Shown here piece by piece: positions 51,938 through 61,287 of a DNA stretch of 64,000 bases. Each line of letters opens with the position of its first letter. Position 1 is the first letter of the stretch. The DNA is from Mactra quadrangularis (lineage: Eukaryota > Mollusca > Bivalvia > Venerida > Mactridae). Below the pieces are notes generated by a model. The model ran no database searches. It saw only the letters and a program-made list of their open reading frames with translations, and had not been told where the DNA came from. The position numbers and the translations under genes are program-made. Where the stretch lies: positions 22,900,232 through 22,964,231 of the forward strand of contig CM046299.1 in assembly GCA_025267735.1 (NCBI GenBank), in the 5' to 3' direction.

Positions 51938-52274
51938 GTCTCATAAACATAAAAATAGCCGTAAGGGCACCGGACGGGCGCCCTGCGATCAAACTCCGTA
52001 AGGACCCGTACGAACTTTTGCGTACCCGTACGGACTGTTACGTTTTTGCCAGAGTCCGTGAGATGAGCCCAGGATACACGTATCGGTTTCAAAGTCAAAT
52101 CGTGAACAAAATCGTGACTGGGTATGAATTGAACTTGCATATCTTCCAGCTACAGCTCTGTACGGGTGTGTTGTTTTGTGCAATGTGTGTACCGTCACCT
52201 TAATACGCAAGGCTTCCCACGATCTACGGCTGTCTGCACGTACGGGTCCGCAACAAGCCACGATTTTATGAGAC
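51938..52274. mobile_element. Possible G+C-rich MITE with GTCTCATAAA ends
   Basis: A perfect 10-bp inverted pair, GTCTCATAAA and TTTATGAGAC, bounds 337 bp that is clearly richer in G+C and CpG than its surroundings. CCCGTACG or CGTACGGG-like motifs recur (about 52007, 52025, 52157, 52240). Target duplications are not visible. Overlapping frames on both strands reflect the base composition. Confidence 0.4.
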
Positions 52275-52619
52275 TAAGGCATAAGACGATTTGATTTCTA
52301 AGCATAGTTTTTGAAGTAAAAAAATAATCCAGAATATTTATTAAAAGAAATAGAAAACTCTGTTGTCATCAATATTTCGGCCGAAGCTTTTATCAAGAAA
52401 TTATTTTTATGCAATCAAATTACATTTTGAGCAAAGAATTTTTTTTATAAATAATACTTGTATATTCCCTTTGGAATTATAGAGGACACAATCCAGAATA
52501 TTTGTCCACAATACCAACGAGGGTAAATTAACACACAGGGGCCATACATAAGTTTTAAATGTAAACATGGCAGGCTTTTGTACTGCTAATTTTGGACTTA
52601 TCCTTTTTGGAATGAAACC

Positions 52620-52686
52620 AATTCTCGCTTCCAGAGGTTATTGATTGCTAGATCAAGAATCGTGATAGCCTATGGGTACGAAAATG
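52620..52686. mobile_element. CATTCTCG fold-back copy 4, diverged
   Basis: The ends ATTCTCGCTTCCAGAGG and GGGTACGAAAATG mark a diverged copy with both arms of the GGTTAT/GATAGCC type. The flanks share ATGAAAC, a degraded duplication. Confidence 0.6.
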
Positions 52687-52700
52687 AGATGAAACACATA

Positions 52701-52815
52701 TGTCCGCGATATTGTGGTACAGTAATAAATTCTTATTAAACCTAGTTCAGTACTATTCGTAATATAAGTTCATCATTTCTTTTGAAAACTTGTTTGTAAT
52801 CGATGATAAGAGAAA
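52701..52815 (+). repeat. Diverged direct duplication, copy 1
   Basis: GTCCGCGATATTGTGGTACAGT and the following sequence to ATCGATGATAAGAG resemble 52969-53065, where GTCCGAAATATTGTGG opens and AGTCGATAAGAG closes. Spacing is about 268 bp. Confidence 0.5.
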
Positions 52816-52968
52816 ATTTCCAAAAATATTCATCCATTCCTATCGTTGACAGTTAGACACTTATTTGTTTAGATTGGCGCGCCAAGTTAAAAACTTCCCG
52901 TTTATAAATATGTAGGCCTAAACAAGACATGCTTTTATTCTAGTCCTTTAATGAGAAAAACACGAAAG

Positions 52969-53065
52969 TCCGAAATATTGTGGTACAGTTTCAAATGATT
53001 TAATTCTAATGATAAACATTTTTGTTCAGGAATTGTGACATAGTCGATAAGAGTGAAAATATTAC
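52969..53065 (+). repeat. Diverged direct duplication, copy 2
   Basis: Partner of 52701-52815, with small deletions. A TTGGCGCGCCAA palindrome (52874-52885) lies between the two copies. Confidence 0.5.
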
Positions 53066-53429
53066 TTGTTTGCAGCAGTATATTAATTTATTTGAGTGGT
53101 ACCCATGGATTTGAAACTCATCTGCAATTTATTGTATTTGAAGAAAACAACATTTTCTTACCATTCGGAACTACTCAGCGATTTTCCACGGATTTCTTCG
53201 TAAAAATGACCGTGGTGTTCCAAATGTTATATTACATTGTTTAAATTCATTATAATAAAGAGGCGCCCTTGTAGCTATGAAAAATAGGAAGTATTTTTGA
53301 ATACTTACTTGTTTAAAAATAGCCGTACTCACCTACCCTACCAAAAGGGCAGACAATTCCTTATCGATGAAGGAAAATGGACATAATTGTTATTTGCTCG
53401 TGGAAGTATATAACCACCCCAGTGGAATT

Positions 53430-53512
53430 CTAACCCGAACCGCCTCCGGAAAGCTAGATACCAAAATGCCGGTGAGCTATTAACTGCGCTACGGACTGGC
53501 GTCGGAGATTGT
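53430..53512 (-). mobile_element. tRNA-like sequence, probably a SINE head
   Basis: On the minus strand GTAGCGCAGTTAATAGCTC resembles an A box and GGTTCGGGTTAGAATTCC a B box. It is isolated from any recognised body. Confidence 0.45.
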
Positions 53513-53575
53513 AATACATGTATATGCCTTTCACATATAATACTGAGACAAGTTCTTCGCTTTATCATTTAAATA

Positions 53576-53655
53576 CATTCTCGTTCCCAGAGTCTAGTAG
53601 GATTCTCAATACTAGCTAGTACTGAAAATCCTACTAGACTCTAGGAACGAGAATG
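53576..53655. mobile_element. CATTCTCG fold-back copy 5, full length
   Basis: An 80-bp unit whose two arms pair over about 36 bases with three mismatches. TTTAAATA flanks it exactly on both sides (53568-53575 and 53656-53663). It is the best preserved copy in the window. Confidence 0.75.
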
Positions 53656-53874
53656 TTTAAATATAACCCACACAAAAAACGTATGGTTATTAAAGAAAAA
53701 TATTGCATTGTATGATCAATATAAAAGTGATTTTTTTTTAATTTGGCGCGACGATTTAACAAAAAAATAGCCTAATTGTCAAATTTGGAGATTGATGAAT
53801 ATACTCAGAAATATTTTTATTATCTATATAAAAACAAGTTAGTAATATCTATACTCTTATTCCACAAGTACTGA

Positions 53875-54295
53875 GGGCACGTTCCGCAAGGCGATCGCTA
53901 GCTAGCGCTTTGTAGCGATTTCCTACGAAACGGTTTGCTACGATCGAGTAAATTGAATCGCTAGCTAGCGAAACGTAGCATGTTTTTTTCTTGCTAGCCG
54001 TATCATGCGGAACGTTTCTGCCTTTTTCAAAATGGCTGCCCCTGTTGGGAATGTGTTTCTTTTTCAAGAATACTGATATATATTTCATTTAATGCATATA
54101 TTTCGTCAAAGCGGTTAATTAGAATAATCATGGTGATAATTGATTTGAATATTTGTTGCAATTCTTAACTATTTGCTTTAGGATGTCGCCATCTTGGATT
54201 TGCTTGTTTGAAGCAAACCGTTCCGTAGACCTCTTGTGCTACAATAATTCGCTTTCAAAAAGCGCTAGCTAGCGATCGCCTTGCGGAACGTGCCC
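53875..54295. mobile_element. MITE with 37-bp inverted ends GGGCACGTTCCGCAAGG
   Basis: Left end 53875-53911 and right end 54259-54295 are near-perfect inverted repeats running through GCGATCGCTAGCTAGCGC. A TGA flanks each side, a 3-bp duplication. The interior repeats the GCTAGCTAGC palindrome (about 53970). Minus-strand reading frames here cross the inverted repeat and are not genes. Confidence 0.75.
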
Positions 54296-54493
54296 TGAAT
54301 AATTAATTTTGTTTTCTCAAAGATAAATTCTTTGGAACTGCTACACAATAGTGTGGACTCATGTGTTTTCCCAAAAAACGAATGAAAATTGATTTATACA
54401 TGTAGATCTCTATATTTTTCATAAGTGTGATTATGAAATAGAAGAAATCCGTCTCAAGTGTATTAATTAATAGACATTGCGGAATCGAAGTAT

Positions 54494-54905
54494 TATTTCG
54501 TTTAAACGTAAAAACGAAATAATGTTACGTAAAAACGAAATAATTGTGAAAATAAAAAAAGTAGATCTTTTAAGCAAATTTTAAAATCAACTAATAGTTT
54601 TACACACACACATTTGATATTTTGTCAAACGCAGGTGATTATATTATGTGTTTAAAGTTTGTACTTACAGTCAATATATTACGAAGCCCCTAAAGTGACA
54701 TTAAGAAATACTTTTTTTATTTCACAATCATTTCGTTTTTACGTAACATTATTTCGTTTTTACGTTTAAACGAAATAATACTCGTATTACGTAAAAACGA
54801 AATAATATTACATAAAACTAAATAATATTTCGTTAAAAAAAACAAATATTAGTGAAAATAAAAATGTATTTCAAAGTGTCACTTTTAGGGCTCCGTAATA
54901 ATTTG
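54494..54905. mobile_element. Nested fold-back element with AACGAAATAAT repeats
   Basis: There are three related half-units. H1 (about 54494-54565) and H3 (about 54780-54905) read one way; H2 (about 54679-54780) reads the other. H2 and H3 form a nearly complete palindrome with ends ATTACGAAGCCCC and GGGCTCCGTAAT. H1 can pair with H2 as well. AACGAAATAAT or its complement recurs throughout. No clear target duplication. Confidence 0.6.
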
Positions 54906-55028
54906 AATGTTTGTAGGTATCGATTTTTTACATCGCACGAGATTCACGATTTTAGACAAAGTAAACTTGCTGAGCGGGTTTTGATGTGTCTTTGCTTTTA
55001 GTTGTGGTTGAGATGTGTGCGTAGTAGG

Positions 55029-55055
55029 ATGGAAAAAAGTATGAGGAAAATAAAG
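55029..55055 (+). CDS. Candidate first coding exon of the sushi-domain gene
   Basis: The string MEKSMRKIK is followed by the donor AAG|GTAAAG in phase 0. The signal-peptide exon at 57962 opens in phase 0 and lacks its own Met, so joining the two gives a basic n-region followed by a Leu-rich core, the classic layout of a signal peptide. The intron would be about 2.9 kb. The match is by phase and logic only; another upstream ATG exon could serve. Confidence 0.3.
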
Positions 55056-55588
55056 GTAAAGAAATATTTATACTTGTCTATTAATAAATTCATTAGTTAA
55101 TACAATGTACTATTTATGTATTGATTTACATAGAAGATCTACGCTTTCACTGCACTTTCAATTAGCGTTCCAAATTAAATTCGAGCATTATATTTTTGTG
55201 TTTTATAATGAATCAGGCGATTCTATGAAATTCTTTCGTAACATTGATTTTTTGTTCTGTTATCTATTTGTAACACAAACGAGTCGATTATTCATAGTTA
55301 CGATGACTATTTTTCGACATATTTTGCATTTTTTAGTATAAAAACAAATGTAGTTTTTCTTCATAAATATCATTGTAAACTAAGTACTCCCAATATACAA
55401 CGTATTTTCGTCATAAGGTTGCAGTATACACAGAGTATGTAAGACAGAGGGGCTATGCACGTAAATTTTGTATATCATAAAAATATATTACTCGCGAAAA
55501 AATCTATGACGAAATAAGGAAAAAGTAGAAATCTATCACTATTTGACCCGGCAACAATATTTACTGAAAATGTAAAGTATGAAACATT

Positions 55589-55710
55589 TAGTCCTAAATA
55601 TAAGACCCTACATAACTTATTATCATATCATACGGACGTTCTTTTGTTACGCTACGTAAAAAAATGTCCAAATGATAAAAAAGTTACGTAGGGTCTTATA
55701 CTTAGGACTA
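55589..55710. mobile_element. Mutator-like MITE, 122 bp, with exact 9-bp duplication
   Basis: Terminal inverted repeats of about 39 bp begin TAGTCCTAA(A/G)TATAAGACC and leave a short centre. The direct repeats TGAAACATT (55580-55588 and 55711-55719) are identical. A long inverted repeat with a 9-bp duplication is the signature of Mutator-like elements. The perfect duplication suggests a fairly young insertion. Confidence 0.75.
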
Positions 55711-55838
55711 TGAAACATTGTAAATAACTTTGAAACAAAGTATGGTAGATTACATTTTTTAGAGTTAGTTACCTGTAATACAATAATAGTGTGTATTTTA
55801 TATAAAAAATGCATAACATATATAGTTTATGATGCTAA

Positions 55839-55897
55839 CCAAAGGCGATCTTTATTCCTTATACACACATATATAGAGAAACAAAGATTGCCTGTGG
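55839..55897. mobile_element. Very small inverted-repeat element, 59 bp
   Basis: The imperfect inverted ends CCAAAGGCGATCTTTATT and its partner lie between identical TGCTAA hexamers (55833-55838, 55898-55903). The size is extreme even for a MITE, and chance is possible. Confidence 0.4.
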
Positions 55898-56837
55898 TGC
55901 TAACAACCATCCTAAACGGTCACGTGACCGAGTCTTCAAGGTAAATAAAAAACAATGTTTATGACCACAGAAAAATCTCAGAAACTGGTATATTATTGTA
56001 CATTAATTGTACTTACAGAATATTTAGTTATTCAGGGAAGTTTCGTTATAAGAACCGCTTTGTTTACTGCAAAATTATGCTAATGTTGACGACTTTTTAA
56101 AGTCCCCAACAATTCTAAATCTGTTTCTTGAACTTCTAGAATTGTATAATATTAAAACATATATTAAATCTATATTTGTACTTCCTTATGTACATGTAGA
56201 TCTATGTACTTAATATCAGTTTAAGACAGTTTCTGTACATAATATGTTACAGGCAATTTATAAATTAGGTAATATATAAATAGGTAACTTGTAATATGCC
56301 TAAAATTCAGCAAATTAGTAAATTGACTAATTAGGGGGCTTTAGACCCATGAGCCTTGTGAATCGATCTTTAACTCAAGGGAAACAACCGCGTATTTACT
56401 TATGGAACGCATTCTGGTTATAACTCCCGCAGTGGTTAATTCCCTTTAAAAACAGTAGCGGAGGAAATTCCCAAGAGGTTTTTACGGAACATTAATATGT
56501 CACAAGCCGTTTGTAGTCATCAACAATAGTTAAAAGATGCAAAGAGTGTATGGACAACATGTATTTAACCTAAATATCTGTATCACTAAACAAAACAAGT
56601 AAGGTCTATTGTATACATTTTCGGATAACAGTTTTTCGGATAAACAAATTGATGTTATTTTTATGAAGCCTTGAAGGAATGTATTTTGATATGACCCTGT
56701 TGGTCTCTTTTAACTGTTCTTTGGGACAATATTTGGTTAAGATCCTGAGCTAAATTACTTTGTACATGGTCAAATAAAACTGTAAAACTAATTGAAAGTG
56801 ACATTTAATTTAATAGGCCTGCATTGTATTTTTTTAC

Positions 56838-56874
56838 CTGAATAGATGAAACAGGCTGTTACGGAGGCTGCCAT
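56838..56874 (-). other. Possible short 5' coding exon (weak)
   Basis: On the minus strand ACAATGG gives a good start context, then MAASVTACFIYS plus one base, then the donor CAG|GTAAAA in phase 1. It could be the first exon of an unidentified minus-strand gene. No partner exon is recognised downstream, and it lies inside the proposed first intron of the sushi gene. Confidence 0.15.
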
Positions 56875-57633
56875 TGTTTTATCGTGCAAGCCTGCACCTG
56901 CATATTTCTGAGTTTTCATGTTTTCTGTTTTAGTTTGTTTTATGTCTGAAACAACTTTTAATGTCATGCACAGCATCATGAGGTCATTATATAGTATATA
57001 CTGTATATTCTGGAGTTCAAGCGGCTTCTAGTACACTTTGCTAATATTGATAACATTTTTATTAAGGGCAGCTAATGTCCTCTCATAAAAATTTGATATT
57101 TTTATGGGTTAAATGGGATAAGTTATTGACTCTTTGTGGAAGGGTAAGCTGGTGCTGGTAAAGAAAAAGTATTCATATACTTGAAAGCTGGTTGGATGAA
57201 CTTGCCCATAGTCAAGGAATCTTACTCATTATCTTGATTAAAAATTGTAAAACTCTGCCTTTGAATCTAGACAGTGAACCGTGGACCGAGTCAACCAAAA
57301 TGGCCATCAGTCCAGTGACTTTTAGAAAGTGAGCATTCCGATGGTTCACCAATATTTTACTTCCACAAATACCCAAATTTAATCAAAAACATTGTCTGAT
57401 GTTAATTTAAATTGAATGTATCATTCTGAATTGTTAAAATTAACAGCATATTCTTACATATCACGTAGATGGTTAAATGGTTTGATTAAGTGAAAATTTT
57501 TATTTCGCAGGACAGATTGTCCAATGCTGATGAAAGTTTGTCATGAAGACTGATTACTTGCTTCATTACATGTACCTTGCAGCATTTACAATGAAGCACA
57601 TAGTTGATGTTTATACTGTACTTAACTAATTTA

Positions 57634-57841
57634 TTTCAGCTTGATTGCAAAACAAGTTCTTACAACTTAAATTATTCACTTTTGAGTCCGCTTCCTTGTC
57701 CCCCAGTACCGAGCTAGTAGGATACAGTGACTTGCTCAAGGAAACAACAGGGTAGGTTTTGAATGGGGTTCGAACCATTGCTGAGCTGGCTATCCTATGA
57801 TTACCAGTCAAACATCATTACCCCTCGGCCATGCTTGCTCC
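57634..57841 (-). mobile_element. tRNA-derived SINE, family A
   Basis: Read on the minus strand: GGCCGAGGGGTAATGATG, GGTTCGAACCCCATTC, GTTTCCTTGAGCAAG and AAGAACTTGTTTTGCAATC. Closely similar to the copy at 16414. The frame starting on the minus strand here is not a gene. Confidence 0.75.
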
Positions 57842-57961
57842 ATAATTGATTTTTGTAACATTTGAATGCACTCTAGAATCTTTGTGTATAGCCACTTCCA
57901 TTTATATTTAATAACAATAACTTATAAATATTTGTTCATGATTTTTTACCATTTTTTTCAG

Positions 57962-58013
57962 GCTCAGCTGAAACTGTTGCTTTTACTAACAGTATGTGTA
58001 AGCTTTGCTAATG
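57962..58013 (+). CDS. Signal-peptide exon of a secreted sushi-domain protein
   Basis: The exon lies between a strong acceptor (a T-rich tract ending in CAG) and a consensus donor (ATG|GTAAGT). It reads AQLKLLLLLTVCVSFAN plus one base, so it starts in phase 0 and ends in phase 1. The residues are a hydrophobic core followed by small polar residues, as in a signal peptide. The phase-1 end fits the phase-1 start of the CCP exon at 61079; the joined codon is GCT (Ala), giving SFAN-A-EETC, a plausible cleavage region. The initiating Met must come from an upstream exon. A hAT-like element begins only 17 bp past the donor. Confidence 0.7.
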
Positions 58014-58030
58014 GTAAGTCATTGCAGTTA

Positions 58031-58634
58031 TAGGGATTTAGTGATGATCGATCATAATCGATAATCAATTGTTTCAGTAAAAGTGGGAAACAATTGATTA
58101 TGAAGTTTTATAATCGATTATCGCTACTGTCGAAATTTATTTTATTGACAATGAGATATACTAGTTTCAATTAATTCATATTTCTGAAGAAAAAACATTT
58201 CATGGTGATAAAACTCTTTCTAACTAAACCATGATGGGTCTATTTTTACAACCTCTTTGTTATTGTAAATCATTGAGATCTGTGTTGATATTTTGGTCAG
58301 AAACATATATTTGCAAATATTGGACTATATATAGCTCCATTCCTATACTACATTGATACGAAAAATGTCAGAAAAAATATTTTATTATTAAACATAAGCA
58401 AGCACAAAACCACTAACTATAGGTTAATAATTATTTATGATTTAATATTCTATTGTACATGTATGAAACAAAGTCACTTAAACCATTGCAACTTAATGTC
58501 ATATATTTTCGGAAATCCTGAATGAAAACCTTGAGTAAACGTTTTGATTATATAATCGATGATTGATTGAAAAGTGTCGTCCGATTATTTTCGATGATCG
58601 ATTATAATTTTTTTTTTCCAATTATGAAACCCTA
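58031..58634. mobile_element. Non-autonomous hAT-like element in sushi-gene intron, with exact 8-bp duplication
   Basis: The ends read TAGGG at the left and CCCTA at the right. The element is flanked by identical 8-bp copies of TGCAGTTA (58023-58030 and 58635-58642), the duplication size of hAT transposons. The subterminal regions are full of ATCGATTA-type palindromes near both ends, and the middle has no reading frame for a transposase. It lies 17 bp after the donor of the signal exon. Confidence 0.8.
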
Positions 58635-59041
58635 TGCAGTTATGCCATCCTCACAATTTGTAGATTAAGGATGCAATGATTTGATACATGTACATCAAAA
58701 ATCAATTGCCAGGACATGGATTTGATTTCAATTAGGAACCCCCAATATTCGATTTGATACTGGCCTTTAAACTTGTCTATTAAAGTTGTAAGAAATAATA
58801 ACCAAGTGATAAAAAATCAGTATGGAAATTCATTTACATTGTACTTGAAAGATCTTGTACTATCATGCAGGTGCATAATTCATAGCATCAATGGAAAGAA
58901 GCTATGAAGTATTTATTCAAAATTTATTTTACATCTATTAAACTTTAAATGTTTGCAGGAAGCTGAAATCTACAATGTTCAGTTGTGAGATCATCATTGA
59001 CAAGTTTATTGAGCTTATAATATCCTCTTTATCAGTTTTTA

Positions 59042-59790
59042 TTAGCCGGATTTTTCAACGAAAACATTCGGCTAATAGTTTAGTGAAACACAGGTGGGTG
59101 GGTGGGCATTTGGGTGGTCGTACGGTGTTGTTAACAATAGCATTTAAGTTTTTAATTTAGCATATATTTCTGCCATTTATTGTCAGATCTTTACGAAACT
59201 TCATACAATGATAACATACCATGTGATGAACAGAATTAGACAGTAACCGCAACTTTACGTGCCTTAATTATGGATTATTTCCCTTTGAAATTTTTGCGTT
59301 AAAGTTTTCAAATTGTTGGATATCTCTGCCATTTATGGTTAGATGTTTATGAAATTTTATACAATGAGTACATACCATCTGTTGAAAAGAATTAAACAGT
59401 AACCCCAACTCTACCTGCCCTTATTATGGATTATTTCCCTTTGTATGTTTCGCTTTAAAGTTTTCAAATTGTTAGATATCTCTACCATTTATGGTTATAT
59501 GTTTATGAAATTTCATGCTATGATTACATACTATCTGTTGAAAAGAATTAGGCAGTAACTGCAACTCTACCTGCCTTAATTATGGATTATTTCCCTTTGA
59601 AATTTTTGCGTTAGAGTTTTCAAATTGTTGGATATCTCTGCCATTTGTCGTTAGATGTTTACAAAATTTCATACAATGATAACATACCATCTGTTGAATA
59701 GTAAACGCAACTCTACCTGTCTTAATTATGAATTATTTCCATTTGTATTTTTAACGTTAAAGTTTTCAGTATGTTGGATCTCTCCGATAG
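59042..59790 (+). mobile_element. Pearl-like element with four 156-bp tandem core units
   Basis: The same left end as the 40099 element (TTAGCCGGATTTTTCAACG, hairpin, a GTGG(G) run) is followed by tandem core units beginning near 59173, 59329, 59485 and 59641, an exact 156-bp period. Each unit carries TGCCATTTATGGTTAGATGT and TATGGATTATTTCCCTTTG. The right inverted end seen at 40391 is not found. It lies in the intron before CCP module 1. Confidence 0.7.
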
Positions 59791-60220
59791 CAAGTATACT
59801 GGCATTTTCCAGTCATATTTTCCTCCCATTTTGTTTCGACAATGTCACCATTTGCCATACAAGATTTCATTTTAAGAAAATTCACTCACTAATTTCATAC
59901 TATTAGTTTTGTATTTTTTTTCATTGATAGTTTTTCATGACTTATGCCGTCTTAGTCAAATATTAACAAAACTCTATCCCTATAGTTACTTTTATAGTAA
60001 CTTTTTTCCTTCAAGATTCATATTTGCCCTTTATATACCGTCTGATAAGAAATTCATCAAATGACTTTATGTAACAACCTAAACTTGTTCTCAATATTGA
60101 TAATAAAACCTACATAACCATTAAATCTATGTTAAGCATAGAAAAAATTGCTTCATGCTACTTAAAAATGACTTACAGGCAAGAAATACATTAATGGACA
60201 TGTACATTTTCCAATTTATA

Positions 60221-60238
60221 GGGGGGTCCAGACCCCCC
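60221..60238. repeat. G6/C6 palindrome GGGGGGTCCAGACCCCCC
   Basis: Near-perfect self-complementary 18-mer, followed by another C-rich run at 60245-60252. Located in the intron before CCP module 1. Confidence 0.7.
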
Positions 60239-60279
60239 TGACCCTCCCCCCCGCTGGATCTACCTATGGATAGTGAAAC

Positions 60280-60457
60280 AAGCTCTTAAAGCTTAGATTA
60301 ATAACTCTAAAGCCCACTACCTAGTCTCCTAATACTGAGCAGTAAATTTCTTGCTCATGGAAACTACAATGTAGATTTTTGATGTGATTTGAACCAAGAT
60401 GGAGCTGACTATCCAACAATTACCACTCCCAACATCATAACAAATGGGCATCCCCCC
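60280..60457 (-). mobile_element. tRNA-derived SINE, family A, diverged
   Basis: Minus-strand copy with GGTTCAAATCACATC, GTTTCCATGAGCAAG and CAGTATTAGGAGAC, aligning through most of the family-A body. The head has decayed. It lies in the intron before CCP module 1. Confidence 0.65.
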
Positions 60458-60811
60458 TTATAGTCTTAACAAAACTTTTTAGTACCCTGATTGCCTTATT
60501 GTAAGAAATTTTTATTTTTCAACATTTATGTCCAATCAATAATGGAAAGCAGTATACGATCATATTGTCCATGTAAGCCGACGACAGTAGGTCCTGTAGT
60601 CATTTTCATTATCGATGGGACATAAAGGTTGAAAGTTAAACATTTCCTTCAATATGGAAATCGGGGTATTTTGAAATTTCGTTAAGTATAGCTTGATCAT
60701 ACTTTTTCTAACGGTATGTTGTTATAGTATCATTAGTATCCAGGTACCACTGAACCACCCTTAAACATTCAACTTCATTTTAATGAAAACCTAATAGTTG
60801 TGCAGTCTCTA

Positions 60812-60938
60812 AAATTAGTCGGTGTCCGGTTGCCTGGGACAACCATTTCATAATTCAGGCAACCTATAATTTCTTTTAGGCAACCAAAATTCTGCAAATA
60901 AAATATAGTGTTTGCTCTTGAAATGATCTGTTCAAACA
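60812..60938 (+). repeat. Dispersed repeat, copy 2 (GGTTGCCTGGGACAAC)
   Basis: Aligns with the copy at 850-990 in inverse orientation: TTAGTCGGTGTCCGGTTGCC, AGGCAACCAAAATTCTGC and GATCTGTTCAAAC. It lies in the intron before CCP module 1. Confidence 0.65.
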
Positions 60939-61078
60939 ACCACTTTCATGTTCTTATTTCGTGGACCGTTTGTGAATTTTGCCTGTTCATATTTCCATAC
61001 AGAGTGCCCAAAGTCATCAAGGTGGCTTTTTTCTAAGACTTCTGAAGCTTATCAAAAAACATTTTTTTATTCTATTAG

Positions 61079-61249
61079 CTGAAGAAACATGTACTGATCC
61101 AGAAGCACCAGTAAATGGAAAAGTTAGTGTATCTGGGGTTTTTGCTGCATTCACTTGTGACAAAGGATATGAACTCAATGGTACCAACTATTTAACGTGT
61201 GAGGAAAATAATACATGGAGTGGGGAACCTCCAACTTGTGGTGTTGTCA
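61079..61249 (+). CDS. Sushi/CCP module 1 exon
   Basis: This 171-bp exon has acceptor TATTAG and donor GTAAGT, with phase 1 at both ends, so it is a self-contained exchangeable module of 57 residues. It shows the four CCP cysteines (in EETC, AFTC, YLTC, PPTC), the Gly-Tyr after Cys2 (CDKGYEL) and the conserved Trp before Cys4 (NTWSGEPPTC). NGT and NNT are potential N-glycosylation sites. CCP modules fold as small disulfide-linked beta domains in complement regulators, selectins and many invertebrate secreted proteins. The frame is open for about 100 bp upstream, but that stretch precedes the acceptor and is probably intron. Confidence 0.9.
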
Positions 61250-61287
61250 GTAAGTCTTTTAACTTTCACTTTTAATGAACTTTTAAA

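Noticed and set aside
53053..53244. 63-codon plus-strand frame starting like a signal peptide (KILLVCSSILIYLSG)
   Set aside because: It begins at GTG with a stop shortly upstream and no in-frame ATG, and it overlaps the second copy of a local duplication.
53849..54088. 79-codon minus-strand frame
   Set aside because: It lies across the inverted end and interior of the MITE at 53875.
60979..61078. Upstream extension of the CCP module 1 frame with its own ATG
   Set aside because: The stretch lies before a T-rich tract and AG acceptor, and the phase-1 junction with the signal exon explains the module without it.
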